Positions 51,662 to 64,000 of a stretch of 64,000 bases of DNA are shown piece after piece. Below the pieces are notes generated by a model. The model ran no database searches. It was not told the DNA's origin and saw nothing but the letters and a program-made list of their open reading frames with translations. Made by a program: the position numbers and the translations under genes. Source of the stretch: Stercorarius parasiticus (Eukaryota > Chordata > Aves > Charadriiformes > Stercorariidae). Position 1 is the first letter of the stretch, and each line of letters starts with the position of its first letter. The stretch lies in assembly GCA_013396915.1 (NCBI GenBank), contig VWZL01004590.1, positions 756,899 to 820,898 on the forward strand. Direction: 5' to 3'.

Positions 51662-51825
51662 AGAAATTGCAAACCTTATGACCTATCTCTTTTTCAAACA
51701 GTTTAAATGTCAACATGGATTTCAAGGTTGATCACCTTGAATCTAGAGAAACTGCAAACTTTATGACTTGTCTCTTTTTCAAACACCTTAAATGTCAACC
51801 TGGAGTTCAAGGTTGATCACACCTC
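51662..51825. repeat. Two-copy tandem duplication, period about 84 bases
   Basis: Two adjacent units share AGAAAYTGCAAACYTTATGA, then TCTCTTTTTCAAACA, TTAAATGTCAACMTGG and TTCAAGGTTGATCAC. The first unit starts at about 51,662 and the second at about 51,746. The copies differ at scattered positions, so the duplication is old. It is non-coding. Confidence 0.85.
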
Positions 51826-53005
51826 AACACTTCAGTATTAGTCTGACCGTCTCTTTTTCTCCCACTAATTGTGAGTTTCTTATGCTGACCCCAGCTTGTA
51901 AATGGGGCTGAACTTCAGTAAAACCATGAAAACTCTGCCTCTGATAGTCAAATAGAACAGATCTGGACTGCATCTACAGATATGTGAAAAAGCATATTTT
52001 CAACAAATAAAACCTTACTTAAGTGCCTCACATATGAGATAGAGGAGTTTGTTCACTAAAGTCTAGCAATACAAAACAGTATAAAATGGAAAAAAAGTAC
52101 ATGAGCCTAAATAGGAACAGTTTGCTAATTCCTGCTTCTCTGTTCCAATAATTATATTGCTATGCTAGTTAACTCACTTGAATGAATTCTGAAGGTAGTG
52201 ACTGAGGGAATTGCCATCTCTGTATTGTTTTAATGAGAATGAAAGATCTAATTCCACACACACTGAGCTTGAAATTGCATCAGCTATCTCTGAAACAATA
52301 TGATGAGCTAATCACCAAATATGATTCTTTAGAACAACAATTGTAATACAATATGATTTTTAATAAACCAACAGGTGGAGATAATGAAGCTACCAATACC
52401 TGAAGTTAACTTCTTATTATGTGATTTTTAGTTCCAATGTTAGTATCCTTAGCACAACTTTGCTGACTGCAATTTCCTTCAGCACATTAAAGACAAGTTA
52501 CAAAGGACAAAAAGCATAGTGCTTACATTGACTTCACATTTAAGTGATCATTTTTCCAGTGCAAGAAAATACTTGAGAAAAGCTTACCAGCCATTGTATT
52601 TTTGGAGAAGTTATTTGATCTGCTTTAGTATTAACCCACTTTACAACAAGCTGTCTAACTTGGACCTGTCTAATCAGAGGTGTCAATAGAATTCCAGACC
52701 TGTATTGTCAATAGTGGAAGATGAGATTAATTCAAAAACTCATGGATTTTTTTAAATTTATAAAGTAATCTCTAGCTTCTTAATTTTGTAGTCAGTATTC
52801 GGGCATGACATAGAATCCATCCCAAAGAACTGAAAGGTCCATCAGCCTAAGGAAAAACCTAAGTGACTGGTGTGACATTCCTTTCAGAGAATGCATAATT
52901 TAGCAAAGATCTTCCAAATTATGTCACAGAAGAAAAATCTTGCCAGCCTTGCCAATTCCAATTTAACACTCAAAAATCTATCTTAGGTATAATATATTAT
53001 TTTTT

Positions 53006-53073
53006 ATATATATATATATATATGCATACATGCATAGAAAGATCAACTGATCAATCGATTGATTGATTGATCT
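53006..53073. repeat. TA and GATT microsatellites
   Basis: An alternating TA run of about nine units is followed, after a short ATGCATACATGCATAG link, by repeated GATT/GATC units. Both are simple-sequence repeats. Confidence 0.88.
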
Positions 53074-53599
53074 CTGTGGTCTATTTCTTTGTACGTTCCA
53101 TACCAGGAAAAATCATCTCGTTCTCCCCAGAGACTAAGCATTTTTTATTTGGTTTTGGTTTACGCATTTGGAAATCAGTACTGTTGTTAAACGTTATAAA
53201 TGGACCCAGACAATTCTAGCTTTGAAAGCATGTACTACACCAATACAAGGTATTTCAGGGCATACAACATAAAAAAAACTAGACAATGAACAGATTTTAG
53301 TGATCTGATAAAGATATTAGTTGAAGAGACCAAATATTTGATATTAGCTCCACATTCTGCAACAGCAGCCAAAGCTTGAGGACAATACATAAAAATAATG
53401 GCCATAAATGGAAAGAATAACAACATGGGAACTTCAGAGGCTTGTTTCCCTTTTAATCTTAATTACATTATTAGCATATGGATGAATAAATGACAAGGAC
53501 ACAAAGAAATCTGAGAACTTTGGATTGTGTTTTTAAATGGTTTCTTTTTGTCCTTCCCTAATATGTACATTTCATACATGGGCTTCTTCATGACACAAA

Positions 53600-54190
53600 C
53601 AGAATCACAGAATTTTAGGGGCTGGAAGGGACCTTTGGAGATCATCTAGGCCAACCCCCCTGCCAAAGCAGGTTCACCTAGAGCAGGCTGGAGAGGAACG
53701 CATCCAGGTGGGCTTTGAGTATCTCCAGAGCAGGAGACTCCACAATCTCTCTGGGCAGCCTGTTCCAGTGCTCTGGCACCCTCAAAGGAAAGAAGTTTTC
53801 TCTCATGTTGAGATGGAGTTTCCTGTGTTCTAGCTTGTGTCCGTCGCCCCTTATCCTGTCACCAGGCACCACTGTAAAGAGTCTGACAGCATCCTCTTTA
53901 CACCCACTCTTTAGATAATTTATAAGCATTGATGAGATCCCCTCTCAGTCTTCTCTTCTCCAGGCTAAACAGACTTGGGTCTCTCAGCCTTTCCTCATAA
54001 GAGGTGCTCCAGTCCCTTGATCATCTTTGTAGACCTCTGCTGGACTCCCTCCAGCAGTTCCCGGTCCTTCTTAAACTAGGGAGCCCAAAACTGGACACAG
54101 TACTCCAGATGTGGTCTCACCAAGGCAGAGTAGAGGGGAAGGATGATCTCCCTCAACCTGCTGGCTTCATTCTCATCTCTCAAACATCTC
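53600..54190 (-). repeat. CR1 LINE 3' end
   Basis: The + strand starts AGAATCACAGAATTTTAGGG, then GGCTGGAAGGGACCTTTGGA, GATCATCTAGGCCAACCCCC, and continues through the CR1 3' region to CTCCAGATGTGGTCTCACCA. The open frames at 53,678-53,929, 53,715-53,918 and 54,076-54,378 are all repeat-derived, including a remnant reading NMRENFFPLRVPEHWNRLP. It is a 5'-truncated copy inverted relative to the one at 47,341. Confidence 0.93.
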
Positions 54191-54594
54191 CATCTTACCC
54201 AGCGCATAGTAGAAGGCAAGTTCAGAGATGTCTTCACAAAAAACCCCAAGCAGAATTCAATTTTATTGTATAATTTTCTTCTGTGCAAAGAAAAGTCAGG
54301 TCTCACATGTAGAAAAGTTATGAACATCTCTTGGGTGTTGCCAGGAATTACTAAAGAATTAATAGGGTTTTGATTCATGAATATCCATTTGCATAATGTT
54401 TTAATAAGAGTAATAGACCATTTATGGAAACTCTAGTGTACCTAATTCAGGCTAGATAGCCAACTGTAATTTATGAATGTAATATAACTTTTGTGATACA
54501 AAGTACACTTTATATGTCTATAAACTAAATGCTAGGGACTGTAGACTGGGAACTTTGAGGTAAAATACTGAAAAGGCTTCCCCAGTACTCAACC

Positions 54595-54995
54595 CTAGAA
54601 TCACAGAATCGTCTAGGTTGGAAGGGACCTTTAAAATCATTGAGTCCAACCATCAACCTAACACTGCCAAAACCCACCACTAAACCATGTCCCTAAGCAC
54701 CACATCTACAAGTCTTTTAAATACCTCCAGAGATGGCAGTTGCACCACTGCCCTGGGCAGCCTGTTCCAGTGCTTAAGAACCCTTTCAGTGAAGTAATTT
54801 TTCCTAATATCCAGTCTAAACCTCAACTGGCGTAACTTGAGGCTATTTCCTCTTGTCCGGCAATAAGGTCTCCCCTCAGCCTCCTTTTCTCCAGGCTAAA
54901 CAACCCCAGTTGCCTCAGCCGTTCCTCTTAAGACTTGTGCTCTAGACCCCTCATCAGCTTCGTTGCCCTTCTTTGGACTCACTTCATTTTCCAAT
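54595..54995 (-). repeat. CR1 LINE 3' end, second subfamily
   Basis: The + strand starts AGAATCACAGAATCGTCTAG with GGTTGGAAGGGACCTTTAAA, CCAACCATCAACCTAACACT and CTCCAGAGATGGCAGTTGCA, ending near TTGCCCTTCTTTGGACTCAC. It shares subfamily features with the fragment at 22,450. Confidence 0.93.
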
Positions 54996-55143
54996 ATAGA
55001 AATGCAAAAACTGAAACTAAGGTGGCAATAAGTTCCTAAAGATCAGGTTTCTGAATTATATCCTAATATTTTGAGGACAGGGTAAAGGATAATGCCTGAA
55101 ATAAGTCATTAGAAAATGGAGAATATATGAGACAGTTTCTTAC

Positions 55144-55317
55144 CTCTGCAGTTGGGTAAAGGGCTGCTCCACTGCCCATTGCTTCGGCACTGTGCTCGAG
55201 AAGCACCCTGAAGTAAGTATCCAGTGTTGCAAGTAAAATTTACAACATCATTTAAATTGAACTCACTGCCATTAGTCATTCCGTGAGCTGGGTTCCCAGG
55301 ATGTCCACATGTGATCG
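55144..55317 (-). CDS. CSMD3: CSMD-family sushi (CCP) exon, probably CSMD3
   Basis: CSMD proteins are very large single-pass membrane proteins built of CUB and sushi domains, active in neural development and complement control. This exon encodes one sushi domain: ITCGHPGNPAHGMTNGSE, FNLNDVVNFTCNTGYLLQG, then AQCRSNGQWSSPLPNCR. It has the four cysteines, the conserved Gly-Tyr and the Trp. The acceptor is TTTTCTTTTAACAG and the donor AGAG|GTAAGA. It is 174 nt, phase 1 to phase 1. It joins in phase to the exon at 59,497 (C plus CG gives Pro), reproducing the family junction before ITCGHPGNP. The paralogue is assigned from memory: CSMD1 and CSMD2 differ at several of these residues. The family call is firm and the paralogue less so. 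Confidence 0.85.

Positions 55318-64000
<8,683 letters not shown>

Larger units (their letters stand above)
49232..55143. other. Exon-free interval containing the ROR1/CSMD discontinuity
   Basis: I found no ROR1 exon 5' of the kringle and no CSMD sushi exon 3' of 55,144 in this interval. The first ~400 bases resemble the ROR1 side, with CpGs at about 49,265, 49,334, 49,364, 49,555 and 49,649. From there to about 51,113 there is not one CpG, and AT content is high. The interval includes CR1 fragments at 50.8, 53.6 and 54.6 kb, an 84-base tandem duplication at 51,662-51,825, and TA and GATT microsatellites near 53.0 kb. Confidence 0.7.

Overview
The window looks like avian nuclear DNA. It holds large introns, several CR1 retrotransposon 3' ends in both orientations, one LTR of a kind common in bird genomes, and exons that match vertebrate single-copy genes. 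All recognisable coding sequence is on the minus strand. Every gene is split into exons, so most open frames seen here are chance or repeat-derived. I found no bacterial genes, operons, CRISPR arrays or tRNA/rRNA genes.

Layout. (1) About 1-14.9 kb: no recognisable exon, presumably the 3' flank of UBE2U. (2) About 14.9-28.4 kb: dispersed exons of a UBE2U-like ubiquitin-conjugating enzyme. The C-terminal E2 helices and the C-terminal tail are clear. The active-site exon lacks the expected cysteine and carries a one-base frameshift, and a downstream exon has an in-frame stop, so the gene looks decayed or non-catalytic. (3) About 28.4-37.4 kb: no confident exon; a GC-rich block near 31.2-31.95 kb and a solitary LTR near 32.0-32.4 kb. 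(4) About 37.4-49.2 kb: the 3' end of ROR1, as 3' UTR, the complete kinase/C-terminal exon, the transmembrane exon and the kringle exon. All splice sites and phases agree. The order ROR1 then UBE2U on one strand matches the conserved neighbourhood in mammals. (5) About 49.2-55.1 kb: no exon, but the character of the DNA changes. CpG disappears completely from about 49.65 to 51.11 kb and the sequence becomes AT-rich. (6) About 55.1-64 kb: two consecutive, phase-matched 174-nt sushi (CCP) exons of a CSMD-family gene, best matching my recollection of CSMD3, with CR1 remnants in the introns.

The main observation is that CSMD exons sit directly upstream of ROR1 exons on the same strand. The preceding ROR1 exons and the following CSMD exon are both missing between them. 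These genes are not neighbours in known vertebrate genomes. The window therefore contains either an assembly misjoin or a real rearrangement, probably between 49.2 and 55.1 kb. If real, the exon phases would allow an in-frame sushi-kringle-transmembrane-kinase fusion. That phase match is expected for extracellular module exons in general and does not prove a fusion.
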